A stretch of 62,698 bases of DNA from Cycloclasticus sp. (lineage in GTDB: Bacteria; Pseudomonadota; Gammaproteobacteria; Methylococcales; Cycloclasticaceae): contig NVUJ01000011.1 of the NCBI GenBank assembly GCA_002733135.1, forward strand, positions 1-62,698, given 5' to 3'. Numbering within the stretch: the stretch's first letter is position 1; every line of letters begins with the position of its first letter. The notes beneath the pieces were generated by a model. It ran no database searches. It saw nothing but the letters and a program-made list of their open reading frames with translations, and was not told where the DNA came from. A program made the translations under genes and the position numbers. Positions 37,902 through 46,921 of this stretch are shown here, in pieces.

Positions 37902-40677
37902 CGCTAACCCCACTGCTCACTGCCTGTTGCGATTCGCTAGGACTCCAGTTTTCAGCCTTACTAAGGACTAACGACTCTCCAGCAAGAAGGTTCTCTGTAG
38001 CAATAAAACCGACGCTATAACCGACGCAACCTGTAGCGATACTGTCGTTTATACTCACTTCCAAGGTTGTAAGTTTGTCGCCCTTGTTGTCATTCAAATC
38101 AACGCCATCACCGTCATTAACACCTAATTTCTTTGCATCGCTGGCATTAATTTCCACAAACGCAGGTCGCACTAATTTGGCAATAGCGGGGCTATGTACA
38201 CTCAGCTCATCGCTGCCGTAAATTTTATGCCTTGGCACCATTTGCCATTGCCCTTTAAGTGCTTTAAAGGCGGCCGGTGATTCAAACAGGGCGATGTTAT
38301 TAGAATTGTCCGTCGCTTGTAACAATCGAGTACCCGCTGTACCTCCTTTAAGCTTAAGCTGCCCACCAACTTCTGATTGGAATTTATGTAACGATTGGTT
38401 AGAGTTCCAACCAGGAGCCCAAACGAAGGGTAATAATGAACCAGGCTGAGAACGATTTAACCCCTCCATACTAAAAGCCAACGGTGTTTCTTTATCCACC
38501 GGCTGCTTAGGCTCATGCACAGAAATATCTGCACGCATCGCAGTACGGCCGCTATATCGATGAGTTTGACGTGGTATCTTCACGCCAATATTACGGAATT
38601 GATGATTAGGCGCTGCGGTTGTGATGCCCGATAACGAACTATTTTGTGTTGCACAGGCTTGTGTAATATCGTCAAAACACTCTATTTCAGTCACCTCGTC
38701 ACGCCCCATCTGTTTTAAACACGCTAATAACCAATGCCAACTTGCACGACGTTGGGCATTAGGCAAATAAACTGGGTAATGGCGTTGAGCACGGCCCTCC
38801 ATGCTGACTAACGTACCTTCGGATTCGGCAAAATTGGCAGCAGGTAAAGCGAGTGAGCTGGCTGATAAGGTGCGATTATCTAAGCCGTCAATAACGATAA
38901 CATTAGTGATGTTTTCTAATAGTTCGTTGATATCTTTCTCTTTACCTCGACGATAAAGGTCATTTTCTAGCACCACCAAGGTTTCCAATGCACCTGCACA
39001 GGCGCGCGCTGTCAGGTCGCTCAAACTCACCGCATTATCGCTAATTAACATAGCTTGTCCGAGACTATTTGCCTCAGCAACGATCATGCTTAATAAGGGT
39101 AAGGGTTGTTTGTCGGCATTACACAGCGCTTGGGTCACTTGAGCGGCGGATTCCATCAGCGCGCTATTGCCGCAACTCGTACCCGATATAATCAGTGGCC
39201 GCTTGGCATTTTTTAGTGCTTTTGCTATGTTTTTTGCTTTTTGTTGAAGCTCATCATCCGAACCTAAATTAGCCTCTCCAGCTATATTAGCTGCAACAGC
39301 AAAACCCAAACGGGCTATATCATCTGGTGCTAAGTTAAAACGCTCTTCGGCCACATCGTCTAATCGACTATCGCCAACCGTTGCAATAAACAAGGGGCTT
39401 CGTTGATTTTGCGCTAAGGTGCGAATCGCGCTATCTTGCCAGCTTTCAAGCCCTAAATCTGCGGCCAATTCGTAAGCTTTGTTACGCACACTCTGGCGCA
39501 GTGCAAGTGCAATACGCGGTGCCGTATTGGTAACGTCTTCACCTAAAATCAAAATGGCGTCTGCCGATTCGATGTTTTTGATATCCGCTATCATCGCAGA
39601 ACTGCTTTGTTGAATTGTTAGCGCAAGTTCAACTAATGGTTGTTCTACGTCACTAAAACCTGGTGCAAAATTATCGGCGCCAACTAAGGTACGTAATAGG
39701 TAATTTGCCTCAACAGATGCTCTGGGCGAACCAATACCAGCAATGTTATTGGTGTCGCATGCCTCAGCCATTTTAAGCAAAGCTTGCTGCTGGTCTAATG
39801 CGTTAAAGCGACCATCTTCAGTACGCGATCCAGGGTAATTTAAGTTATTTACACTGTTGACAAAATTGGCACCAAAACGGCCTCGGTCACAAAGAAAGTA
39901 GCCGTTAACGTCTGCATTGAATCGATTATGAATACGCTTTAACTTTCCATAACGTTCACCCGGCGACGTATTGCAGCCAACGGCACAACTAGTACAAATG
40001 GATGGTGCAGATTGCAGGTCCCATTTGCGCGTATATTCATGCACTAAGGGTTTATCGGTAAAGACGCCCGTAGGGCAAACTTCGACTAAGTTGCCAGCAA
40101 ATTCACTTTCCAATACACCTTCTTCATGACGACCAAAATAGATATGGTCGTGGGCTGCCATTGCAGCAAGATCTGTTCCACCCGCGTAATCATTGTAATA
40201 GCGAGTACAACGATAACAGGTGATACAGCGATTCATTTCATGATGAATAAGAGGGCCTAGGTATTGATTGTGGTGGGTATTTTTTTTGCCCCTATATTTA
40301 CGATCGCGGTGACCCACCATCACCGTCATATCTTGTAAGTGACATTCTCCACCTTCTGCACAAACTGGGCAGTCGTGAGGATGGTTAAGCATTAAAGCCT
40401 CAACGATACCTTCACGAAAACGTTGTGCCTTATCGCCCGTTAGGGAAAACAAAGCACCCTCGGTAACGGGCGTCATACAAGCCATTACAATCCTGCCATG
40501 TTCGTCTTCGGCATGTTGGTATTGCACCACCGCGCATTGACGACACGCACCGACCGAACCCATCGATGGGTGCCAACAAAAGTAGGGCAGATCCAAGCCT
40601 AAAGACAAGCAGGCTTGCAGGATATTTTGTCCTGTGTCGACTTCGTGTTCTTGACCGTCAATTTGAATAATAGGCAT
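37894..40677 (-). CDS. nuoG: NADH-quinone oxidoreductase subunit G
   Basis: A 927-residue large peripheral subunit. An N-terminal [2Fe-2S] ferredoxin domain (YFCWHPSMGSVGACRQCAV) precedes the His-ligated [4Fe-4S] motif in HPHDCPVCAEGGECHLQDM. A second cluster set follows at RCITCYRCTRYYND and a third at CTSCAVGCN. A molybdopterin-oxidoreductase-like domain without cofactor fills the rest. The frame is open to 40719, but MPIIQIDGQEHEVDTG at 40677 is the real start; its ATG shares one base with the nuoF stop. Confidence 0.96.
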   Translation of the reverse strand: MPIIQIDGQEHEVDTGQNILQACLSLGLDLPYFCWHPSMGSVGACRQCAVVQYQHAEDEHGRIVMACMTPVTEGALFSLTGDKAQRFREGIVEALMLNHPHDCPVCAEGGECHLQDMTVMVGHRDRKYRGKKNTHHNQYLGPLIHHEMNRCITCYRCTRYYNDYAGGTDLAAMAAHDHIYFGRHEEGVLESEFAGNLVEVCPTGVFTDKPLVHEYTRKWDLQSAPSICTSCAVGCNTSPGERYGKLKRIHNRFNADVNGYFLCDRGRFGANFVNSVNNLNYPGSRTEDGRFNALDQQQALLKMAEACDTNNIAGIGSPRASVEANYLLRTLVGADNFAPGFSDVEQPLVELALTIQQSSSAMIADIKNIESADAILILGEDVTNTAPRIALALRQSVRNKAYELAADLGLESWQDSAIRTLAQNQRSPLFIATVGDSRLDDVAEERFNLAPDDIARLGFAVAANIAGEANLGSDDELQQKAKNIAKALKNAKRPLIISGTSCGNSALMESAAQVTQALCNADKQPLPLLSMIVAEANSLGQAMLISDNAVSLSDLTARACAGALETLVVLENDLYRRGKEKDINELLENITNVIVIDGLDNRTLSASSLALPAANFAESEGTLVSMEGRAQRHYPVYLPNAQRRASWHWLLACLKQMGRDEVTEIECFDDITQACATQNSSLSGITTAAPNHQFRNIGVKIPRQTHRYSGRTAMRADISVHEPKQPVDKETPLAFSMEGLNRSQPGSLLPFVWAPGWNSNQSLHKFQSEVGGQLKLKGGTAGTRLLQATDNSNNIALFESPAAFKALKGQWQMVPRHKIYGSDELSVHSPAIAKLVRPAFVEINASDAKKLGVNDGDGVDLNDNKGDKLTTLEVSINDSIATGCVGYSVGFIATENLLAGESLVLSKAENWSPSESQQAVSSGVSDV

Positions 40678-41984
40678 TAAGTAATTACCTCTGATTCTTG
40701 AACGGCATAAGAACAACAACCATTAGTAATATGACTTTCGAAATCTTCTCGAAAATATTTAATGGCGCTACCTAATGGTTCCATCGCCCCCGGCGCTAAG
40801 GCGCAATGCGTATTACCCATATCACCAATAAACGATACGTGATGCGCCAGAGTGGCCATATCTTCTTTTCTACCGCGACCCAGCTCAAGTTCGTTCAATA
40901 CCTGTGTTGACCAAGGCAGGCCATCACGACAGGGCGTGCAAAATCCGCATGACTCACGGGCAAAAAAGGCCACCAAGTTTTTTACGAAACCGACCGGGCA
41001 TGTCTTGTCGTCTAAGATAATCATGGTGCCGGTACCCATACGACTACCAGCTTTTGCAATCGTCTCGTAATCCATGGCTAAGTCTAGGTGTTCTTCAACA
41101 AGAAAATCCGTCGAGGCACCACCCGGTAATAATCCGCGAAACTGGTAACCATCTTCCATACCACCCGCGTGTTGTTCTAATATTTCACGAATACTCGTGC
41201 CCATCGGCAGTTCCCAGCAGCCTGGGTTCTTTACACGACCGCTAACGCCATATAATTTTGTACCGGCATCTTCGGTAATACCCAACGATTTAAACCAATC
41301 GGCACCGCGTTCGATAATGTGAGGGATATTACATAAGGTTTCAACGTTATTGACGATAGTAGGGCGGCCCCATAAACCACTCACTTGAGGAAATGGTGGT
41401 TTGGCTCGTGGGTTAGCTCGCTTACCTTCAAGTGCGCTGATAAGCGCCGTTTCTTCGCCGCAAATATAACGACCCGCACTAACGTGAACGTATAATTTTA
41501 AATTGAAGCCACTGCCAAGAATATCGTTGCCTAAATACCCGTTGGCATAACTTTCAGCAATGGCTTCGCGCAATATTTTTGTTGCATAAGGATATTCGGC
41601 ACGAATAAAGATATAAGCCACATCGGCCTGTATGGTATAGGCCGATAAAATCATTCCCTCGATTAATTGATGCGAATCACATTCCATCAACAATCTATCT
41701 TTAAAAGTACCTGGCTCCATTTCATCTGCATTACAGATGAGGTATCTATGCCCAGTTGAGTCGCCTTTCTTGGGTACAAAACTCCACTTCATGCCGGTTG
41801 AAAAACCCGCGCCTCCACGACCACGTAAGTTTGAGTCTGTAATTATTTTGAGACATTCATCGGGGGATAATTTACCCAGTGCAGCGCGTAACCCGAGGTA
41901 ACCCCCATTAGCCTCATAAGCCGTGAAATAGGTTGGTGATTTATCCGCTCTTACATTACGCGTTAATGGACGATCCAGACTCAT
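40677..41984 (-). CDS. nuoF: NADH-quinone oxidoreductase subunit F
   Basis: A 435-residue flavoprotein subunit where NADH is oxidised. It has the NADH/FMN loop LRGRGGAGFSTGMKWSFVPK, the FMN region ICNADEMEPGTFKDR and the N3 [4Fe-4S] ligands in SCGFCTPCRDG plus a later Cys (MGNTHCAL). It is coupled to nuoE by a 4-bp overlap. Confidence 0.97.
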   Translation of the reverse strand: MSLDRPLTRNVRADKSPTYFTAYEANGGYLGLRAALGKLSPDECLKIITDSNLRGRGGAGFSTGMKWSFVPKKGDSTGHRYLICNADEMEPGTFKDRLLMECDSHQLIEGMILSAYTIQADVAYIFIRAEYPYATKILREAIAESYANGYLGNDILGSGFNLKLYVHVSAGRYICGEETALISALEGKRANPRAKPPFPQVSGLWGRPTIVNNVETLCNIPHIIERGADWFKSLGITEDAGTKLYGVSGRVKNPGCWELPMGTSIREILEQHAGGMEDGYQFRGLLPGGASTDFLVEEHLDLAMDYETIAKAGSRMGTGTMIILDDKTCPVGFVKNLVAFFARESCGFCTPCRDGLPWSTQVLNELELGRGRKEDMATLAHHVSFIGDMGNTHCALAPGAMEPLGSAIKYFREDFESHITNGCCSYAVQESEVIT

Positions 41985-42487
41985 TCATCCTCCACTGGCC
42001 GATTGGAAAAGAGCGCTTGCAGGTATTTCTCGTCTATATTCTCGTGTAAATCATCGCCCACCATTAATACGGGGGCTTTGTCACAAGCGCCTAAACACGT
42101 GACAGGTATAAGAGTGTATTCATTATCTGCCGTTGTTTCTCCTGCTTTAATGCCTAATTGTTGAGTAATTTTTTTCTGTAATCCATCGCAATCTTTTATC
42201 CAACAACTGATACTGTCACACAATAAAATAACCTTATTACCAACGGGCTTACGGAAGATCATGCTATAAAAAGTGGCAATACCATCCAATTCTGCAGCCG
42301 ACATATTCAGGTGTTTAGCAATCGCTTTAATGCTGCCATCGGAGACCCATCCTCGATGTTCTTGAACGATTTTAAGCGCATCAATTGCCGCAGCTGCAGG
42401 TGTCGGTAAGTGCGCGACTTCGGCATCTATCTCGGTAATTTCGGTATCGCTTAGCAAGGTAGGGATAGAGACATTCATTTCAATCAC
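41981..42487 (-). CDS. nuoE: NADH-quinone oxidoreductase subunit E
   Basis: A 168-residue thioredoxin-like subunit with the N1a [2Fe-2S] cluster. The ligands lie in LLCDSISCW and [11 protein letters not shown], the expected C-x4-C and C-x3-C spacing. It overlaps nuoCD by 4 bp and nuoF by 4 bp. A second ATG lies 3 codons in (42478). Confidence 0.97.
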   Translation of the reverse strand: MIEMNVSIPTLLSDTEITEIDAEVAHLPTPAAAAIDALKIVQEHRGWVSDGSIKAIAKHLNMSAAELDGIATFYSMIFRKPVGNKVILLCDSISCWIKDCDGLQKKITQQLGIKAGETTADNEYTLIPVTCLGACDKAPVLMVGDDLHENIDEKYLQALFSNRPVEDE

Positions 42488-44235
42488 CTATCCACGTCTG
42501 CCATGACAAAATCAATACTGGCGATGATAGCTATCAAATCAGGAATCATCAGCCCACGACTAATAAGTGGAATTTGCTGTAGCGCCGGAAATGATGGCGT
42601 TCTAATGCGTGTTCGATAGGACGTAGTGCCTCCGTCGCTGATTAGGTGATAATTATTAATACCTTTTGTCGCTTCAATCAAAAAAGAGGTTTCGCCTGCT
42701 GGCATCACAGGCCCCCAACTGACGTTCAAAAAATGGTGAATTAAAGTTTCGATATCTTGTAAGGTGCGTTCCTTAGGTGGCGGGGTCGTTAAACGATGAT
42801 CACTTTTATAGGGGCCTTCTGGCATATTGTCTAAGCACTGGCGAATAATGCGTAAACTCTGGCGAATTTCTTCAACACGCACAGCTGCACGGTCATAGCA
42901 ATCCCCTTTATTACCGACCGGAACTTCAAAATCAAACTGATCATAACCGCCGTAAGGGCGATCTCTACGTAAATCCCAATCCATGCCAGTAGCGCGTAAA
43001 TTTGGCCCGGTAATACCCCAATCTATTGCTTCTTCTGTACTGTAAGTACCAATGTCTACCGTTCGTTCTTTAAGGATACTGTTATCCATCGCCATTTTTT
43101 GATAGTGATCCATACGGGCAGGCATGCTGTCGATAAAGTCTCGGACTAGTTTTTCCCAACCGATGGGTAAATCTTGTGCTACGCCGCCAATCCGAAACCA
43201 AGCCGGGTGCATACGGCCGCCTGTAATCGCTTCAATAATGCCGAATAAACGTTCACGGTCCGCGAACATATAAAAAACTGGGGACATTTGCCCGACATCT
43301 TGAGCAAAGGTCCCATAAAAAACTAAATGGCTGGAGATACGGAATAATTCGGCCAGCATAATACGAATAACTTTGGCTCGGTCGGGTACTTTTATATCGC
43401 CTAATGATTCGACTGCCATCACATAGGCCATGTTATTCATAACACCACCTAGGTAATCAATACGGTCGGTGTAAGGCATGTACGAGTGCCATGTTTGACG
43501 CTCAGCCATTTTTTCCGCACCACGGTGGTGATAACCAATATCCGGCACTGCATCGACAACCACCTCACCGTCAAGCTGCAAAGCAATGCGAAACACACCG
43601 TGGACGGATGGATGGTTTGGGCCTAGATTAAGAAACATATATTCTGTCTCTTCGGTTTTCTCTTGCATGCCCCAATCTTCAGGTCGAAATGTTAACGCCT
43701 CCATTTCTTGCGCTTGCTTTTCCTCATCAAGACTAAACGGATCCATTTCGGTAGCACGAGCTGGGTGATCTTTGCGAAGCGCATGGCCCTGCCAAGTTGG
43801 CGGTAATAAAATTCGACAAAGGTTAGGGTGTCCGGTGAACTCCACGCCAAACATATCCCACGCTTCACGTTCATACCAATTCGCATTGGGCCAAACACTG
43901 ATCACCGAGGGTACAGAAATATCGGCTTCAGACACCGACACTTTGATTCGAATTTCTTCGCAGCGACTGAAATTTAACAAGTGATAAACCACCGTAAAAT
44001 CTTTGGCGGCTTTCGGCTTATGCTCGCGTAAACGTTCGTCTACAGCAAACAAGTCCAACAACATTGGAAATTCTTTTTTTAAAGACGCAAGTATCTCGAT
44101 TAATTTATTGCGGCTTATCCATAAGGTTGGAATATTGTCCTTAGTTAACTGAGTATCAAACACATCAGCGCCGTGGCGGGCGAATAAATCGTCCACATAC
44201 GTACCGTTATTGTCTAATACCTCCGTTTTAAGCAT
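42484..44235 (-). CDS. nuoCD: NADH-quinone oxidoreductase fused subunit C/D
   Basis: A 583-residue fusion. Residues 1-170 are the 30-kDa NuoC part ([20 protein letters not shown]). Residues about 190-583 are the 49-kDa NuoD part ([20 protein letters not shown], with the quinone-site His and the [12 protein letters not shown] helix). The C-D fusion is a trait of many gammaproteobacteria. A 73-bp gap separates it from nuoB, the only sizeable gap in the operon. Confidence 0.97.
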   Translation of the reverse strand: MLKTEVLDNNGTYVDDLFARHGADVFDTQLTKDNIPTLWISRNKLIEILASLKKEFPMLLDLFAVDERLREHKPKAAKDFTVVYHLLNFSRCEEIRIKVSVSEADISVPSVISVWPNANWYEREAWDMFGVEFTGHPNLCRILLPPTWQGHALRKDHPARATEMDPFSLDEEKQAQEMEALTFRPEDWGMQEKTEETEYMFLNLGPNHPSVHGVFRIALQLDGEVVVDAVPDIGYHHRGAEKMAERQTWHSYMPYTDRIDYLGGVMNNMAYVMAVESLGDIKVPDRAKVIRIMLAELFRISSHLVFYGTFAQDVGQMSPVFYMFADRERLFGIIEAITGGRMHPAWFRIGGVAQDLPIGWEKLVRDFIDSMPARMDHYQKMAMDNSILKERTVDIGTYSTEEAIDWGITGPNLRATGMDWDLRRDRPYGGYDQFDFEVPVGNKGDCYDRAAVRVEEIRQSLRIIRQCLDNMPEGPYKSDHRLTTPPPKERTLQDIETLIHHFLNVSWGPVMPAGETSFLIEATKGINNYHLISDGGTTSYRTRIRTPSFPALQQIPLISRGLMIPDLIAIIASIDFVMADVDR

Positions 44236-44308
44236 TCAAATTCCGTAGCTGTTTTAGCTTTAATTGTTATTAGCGAATGGATGTAGCCATTAATTAACGT
44301 TATTACTC

Positions 44309-44953
44309 CTAAATTTCATCTGGACTGCGTAGCTGTACTACCTGACTTCTTTGTTCTTGCAAAAGATCGCGGTTTGACGGCATCTCCGGTTTAATCACTT
44401 GTTGATCACCGACAACCCAGCTTAGTGGGCGGCGTTCCTTTTTAATAGACTCTTGTAGCATGATTAAGCCCTGCAGCAACGCTTCAGGTCGAGGAGGGCA
44501 CCCTGGTACGTAAACATCTACGGGGATAATTTTATCAACGCCTTGAACCACACTATATATGTCGTACATACCGCCAGAATTAGCGCAAGATCCCATTGAA
44601 ATAATCCAGCGAGGCTCAAGTAATTGATCGTATAAATGCTGAACGACCGGCGCCATTTTGCGAAATACCGTACCGGAAATAACCATCAAGTCAGCCTGCC
44701 TTGGCGTAGCACGGATAACTTCAGAGCCAAACCGCGCAATATCATGACGGCTGGTAAACGCAGTCGCCATTTCTACATAGCAACATGACAAACCAAAATT
44801 AAATGGCCAGAGTGAATTAGCGCGACTCCAAGCAATCAAATCATCTAACTTAGCGAACATAACATTCCGTTGAATTTGCTCTTCCATACTCTGGCTCATT
44901 GAGCCTGGGGAAGTTCCAACTGAGTCTTCGGGGCGAGTTAAATTCCATTCCAT
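44309..44953 (-). CDS. nuoB: NADH-quinone oxidoreductase subunit B
   Basis: A 214-residue subunit holding the terminal N2 [4Fe-4S] cluster next to quinone. The tandem Cys pair is in [11 protein letters not shown], with the other ligands in [11 protein letters not shown] and [15 protein letters not shown]. It starts 3 bp after nuoA. Confidence 0.97.
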   Translation of the reverse strand: MEWNLTRPEDSVGTSPGSMSQSMEEQIQRNVMFAKLDDLIAWSRANSLWPFNFGLSCCYVEMATAFTSRHDIARFGSEVIRATPRQADLMVISGTVFRKMAPVVQHLYDQLLEPRWIISMGSCANSGGMYDIYSVVQGVDKIIPVDVYVPGCPPRPEALLQGLIMLQESIKKERRPLSWVVGDQQVIKPEMPSNRDLLQEQRSQVVQLRSPDEI

Positions 44954-44956
44954 AAT

Positions 44957-45358
44957 TTAAGAGTTTCCCTTTTTTGAACCAGTTCTTGTTTTAATTCCCC
45001 AATCCAATGCACCTGAGCGTAATTCATAAACCAATGCGACGGTTAAAATAAAAATAAACAAACCTATCGCAGCAAAGCCACTCCAACCAAGTTCAAAAAA
45101 AGCGACCGCCCAAGCGAAAATAAATACCGTTTCAAGATCAAAAATAACGAAGAAAATAGCTATCAAGTAAAACTCAACGGCCATATGAATTTGTGGTGAA
45201 CCGACAGATAACGCACCCGACTCAAAAGGCACATTCGTGGCCGCATTGGCGCGCCTTTGTCCGAGTAGATGAGATAGAAAAAGAGTCGTGCCGACAAAAG
45301 CCAGTACAGCGAGAAAGTAAACAACGAAAGGTCCGAGCGAAATATTAGCTTCGTTCAA
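44957..45358 (-). CDS. nuoA: NADH-quinone oxidoreductase subunit A (TTG start)
   Basis: About 133 residues and three membrane helices, with FESGALSVGSPQIHMAVEFY and the FVIFDLETVFIFAWA segment typical of NuoA. The frame is open to 45499, but the extra 47 residues have no family likeness. A TTG at 45358 is preceded by a strong GGAGG 7 nt upstream on the minus strand and begins right before the first helix (LNEANISLGPFVVYF), so it is chosen. This is the first gene of the nuo operon. A rare start codon there may limit expression of the first subunit. Confidence 0.9.
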   Translation of the reverse strand: MNEANISLGPFVVYFLAVLAFVGTTLFLSHLLGQRRANAATNVPFESGALSVGSPQIHMAVEFYLIAIFFVIFDLETVFIFAWAVAFFELGWSGFAAIGLFIFILTVALVYELRSGALDWGIKTRTGSKKGNS

Positions 45359-45697
45359 ATTGTCGCCTCCGCATGCAATATTCTGAATAACATGGAATGA
45401 AAACAGGGGCGGGGGCGACCTGTTCAAAAAATTCACATAAAGAAAAAACCGGGAAAAAAGAAAGCCATGACAGCTCGCTGAATGCGATCCGTCGAACATG
45501 TATTGCTACAGTTGTTTTACGTTCTAGCATCCAAACTTCCATATACCCCAAAAGGTTTAAAATGGAGGCCGCTTGCCCTTGTCCACATACTAGGTGGCAA
45601 GAATCGACCTGCTAACCAGTTACTGCTTACAACGATTAATACTCTAGCGAGGTTGAAAAACAAACGCAAGGAATTCTGCAAAATCGCACTTAATAAA
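45359..45697 (-). promoter_or_regulatory. nuo operon upstream region
   Basis: About 340 bp without a convincing gene lies between the tRNA-Leu terminator and nuoA. Overlapping open frames here on both strands show no family likeness. It must hold the nuo promoter because the tRNA transcript is terminated upstream. No consensus -35/-10 pair stands out; the GGAGG for nuoA lies at its proximal end. Confidence 0.5.
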
Positions 45698-45729
45698 AAA
45701 GCCCCAGCACGGTTAAATGCTGAGGCTTT
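45698..45729 (-). terminator. Rho-independent terminator of tRNA-Leu
   Basis: In the minus-strand sense AAAGCCTCAGCA (45718-45729) pairs with TGCTGGGGCTTT (45698-45709), with one G-U pair, and runs into U residues. It lies 9 bp past the encoded CCA end and separates the tRNA from the nuo operon. Confidence 0.85.
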
Positions 45730-45738
45730 GTTATTCAA

Positions 45739-45826
45739 TGGTGCCTGGGGCCGGAATCGAACCGGCACGGCCGTTAAAGCCGCGGGATTTTAAGTCCCGT
45801 GTGTCTACCAATTTCACCACCCAGGC
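45739..45826 (-). tRNA. leuZ: tRNA-Leu (anticodon TAA)
   Basis: An 88-nt class II tRNA with a full cloverleaf. The acceptor arms are GCCTGGG and CCCAGGC, and the D-loop region is TGGTGAAATTGGTAGACAC. The anticodon stem GGGAC/ATCCC-type arm carries loop CTTAAAA (anticodon TAA). A variable arm and a T-arm with GGTTCGATTCC follow. The discriminator A is followed by an encoded CCA (45739-45741). It decodes UUA and UUG. It lies upstream of nuoA, as in many gammaproteobacteria, but secG and tpiA, usually beside it, are missing. Confidence 0.97.
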
Positions 45827-45892
45827 AATCAAATTGAGCGCGAATTCTACCCTATGATTGAATTTAAAACGAGTCGAAAATTAAAAAAATTA

Positions 45893-46537
45893 TCAATTTC
45901 CAAGTAGGCCTTGGTCTAGGGCAAGCCTGACTAGTTCAATATCGCTAGCAATGCCTAATTTTTCGTGCGCCCGGTAGCGATGTGTGTTGACGGTTTTTGG
46001 GCTTATAGATGGTTCATCGGCAATATCTGAAATCTTGTGCCCATCAACAATTTTGGTAACTATTTGTAATTCTCTATCGCTCAATAAGCTGAATGTATTT
46101 TGTTCAACGTCTTGCGCGCTAAAAACAAGGTTAGTAGCTACATCTGATGAGAGGTAGTTTCCACCTTTAAAAACGGTTGTAACAGCCTTAATCATCTCAT
46201 CAACTGGGCAGCCTTTATTGATGTAACCTTTAGCCCCAAAATTAATCGCTTGATGTGGAATAGGCCCATCATCATATACACTTAATGCAATTATTTTGGC
46301 CTTTGGGTTTTTCCTTAATATACGCTTGATGGCTTCTGTGCCACCAATGCCGGGCATATTTAAGTCCATAAGAATAACGTCTGGGTTAAGCTTTTCTGTC
46401 AACCTAATAGCATCTTCTCCGGATGAACCAACTGCAACGACATCAATATCGAGATCAGAACTAAGAAGATGTTCAATACCACTTCTGACCAGCTCATGGT
46501 CATCAATAAGTAATACTTTAATGGTGTGTGAATTCAT
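45893..46537 (-). CDS. uvrY: NarL/FixJ-family response regulator, GacA/UvrY-like
   Basis: A 214-residue regulator. The receiver domain (1-120) has LIDDHELVRSGIEHLL and phospho-acceptor Asp in VILMDLNMPGIGG (about residue 58). The LuxR-type helix-turn-helix (about 148-205) reads LSDRELQIVTKIVDGHKISD then SPKTVNTHRYRAHEKL. The close pattern match to GacA/UvrY suggests control of Csr/Rsm small RNAs by a BarA/GacS kinase encoded elsewhere. The uvrC gene that usually follows is absent, so the exact name is less sure than the family. Its downstream side faces tRNA-Leu. Confidence 0.82.
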   Translation of the reverse strand: MNSHTIKVLLIDDHELVRSGIEHLLSSDLDIDVVAVGSSGEDAIRLTEKLNPDVILMDLNMPGIGGTEAIKRILRKNPKAKIIALSVYDDGPIPHQAINFGAKGYINKGCPVDEMIKAVTTVFKGGNYLSSDVATNLVFSAQDVEQNTFSLLSDRELQIVTKIVDGHKISDIADEPSISPKTVNTHRYRAHEKLGIASDIELVRLALDQGLLGN

Positions 46538-46624
46538 GGGTATTTGTTTTTTATTTTATTTATTCGTACTTTCGCTTGCTTGACTAGCACTATGCAAAAA
46601 GACGATAATGTACTCGCTTTTGGT

Positions 46625-46800
46625 ATTGAGTATAGCACTCAATGAAAAGGGAAGCTGGTACGGCATTAGCCAAACCCAGCGCTGCCCCCGCAACGGTATA
46701 TAAGCAACGTGTATCAACAGCCACTGTGTAAAACATGGGAAGGCGATGCATCGGTCATTAGACCACTTATGAGCCCGGAGACCTGCCACAAGCAAACTGG
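46625..46800 (+). promoter_or_regulatory. Cobalamin (adenosylcobalamin) riboswitch upstream of btuB
   Basis: The B12 box GAGCCCGGAGACCTGCC lies at 46771-46787. Upstream are the other conserved parts in order: GGGAAGCTGGT (46649-46659), CCAGCGCTGCCCCCGCAAC (about 46676-46694), GCCACTG and GGGAAGGCG. This is a standard class I cobalamin aptamer that binds coenzyme B12 and shuts off btuB. A stem GTTGC/GCAAC (46804-46819) just 3' of the aptamer is probably part of the expression platform. The boundaries are approximate. Confidence 0.93.
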
Positions 46801-46921
46801 TACGTTGCGGGTGGGCAACTTGGCTGATGTTGACTCTTCTGTATTTTTCAACCTCATCAAACTTCCTCTTGTAGCGTCTATATTAATTGGCGCGGGGCTG
46901 CGCCTTAAACGAGGGAAACTC

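Noticed and set aside
45359-45499. ATG start of nuoA at 45499
   Set aside because: The added residues are not like NuoA and carry no ribosome site, while TTG at 45358 has GGAGG at ideal spacing.
45482-45793. Plus-strand open frame across the tRNA-Leu region
   Set aside because: It runs through the tRNA gene and its terminator on the opposite strand and has no family likeness.
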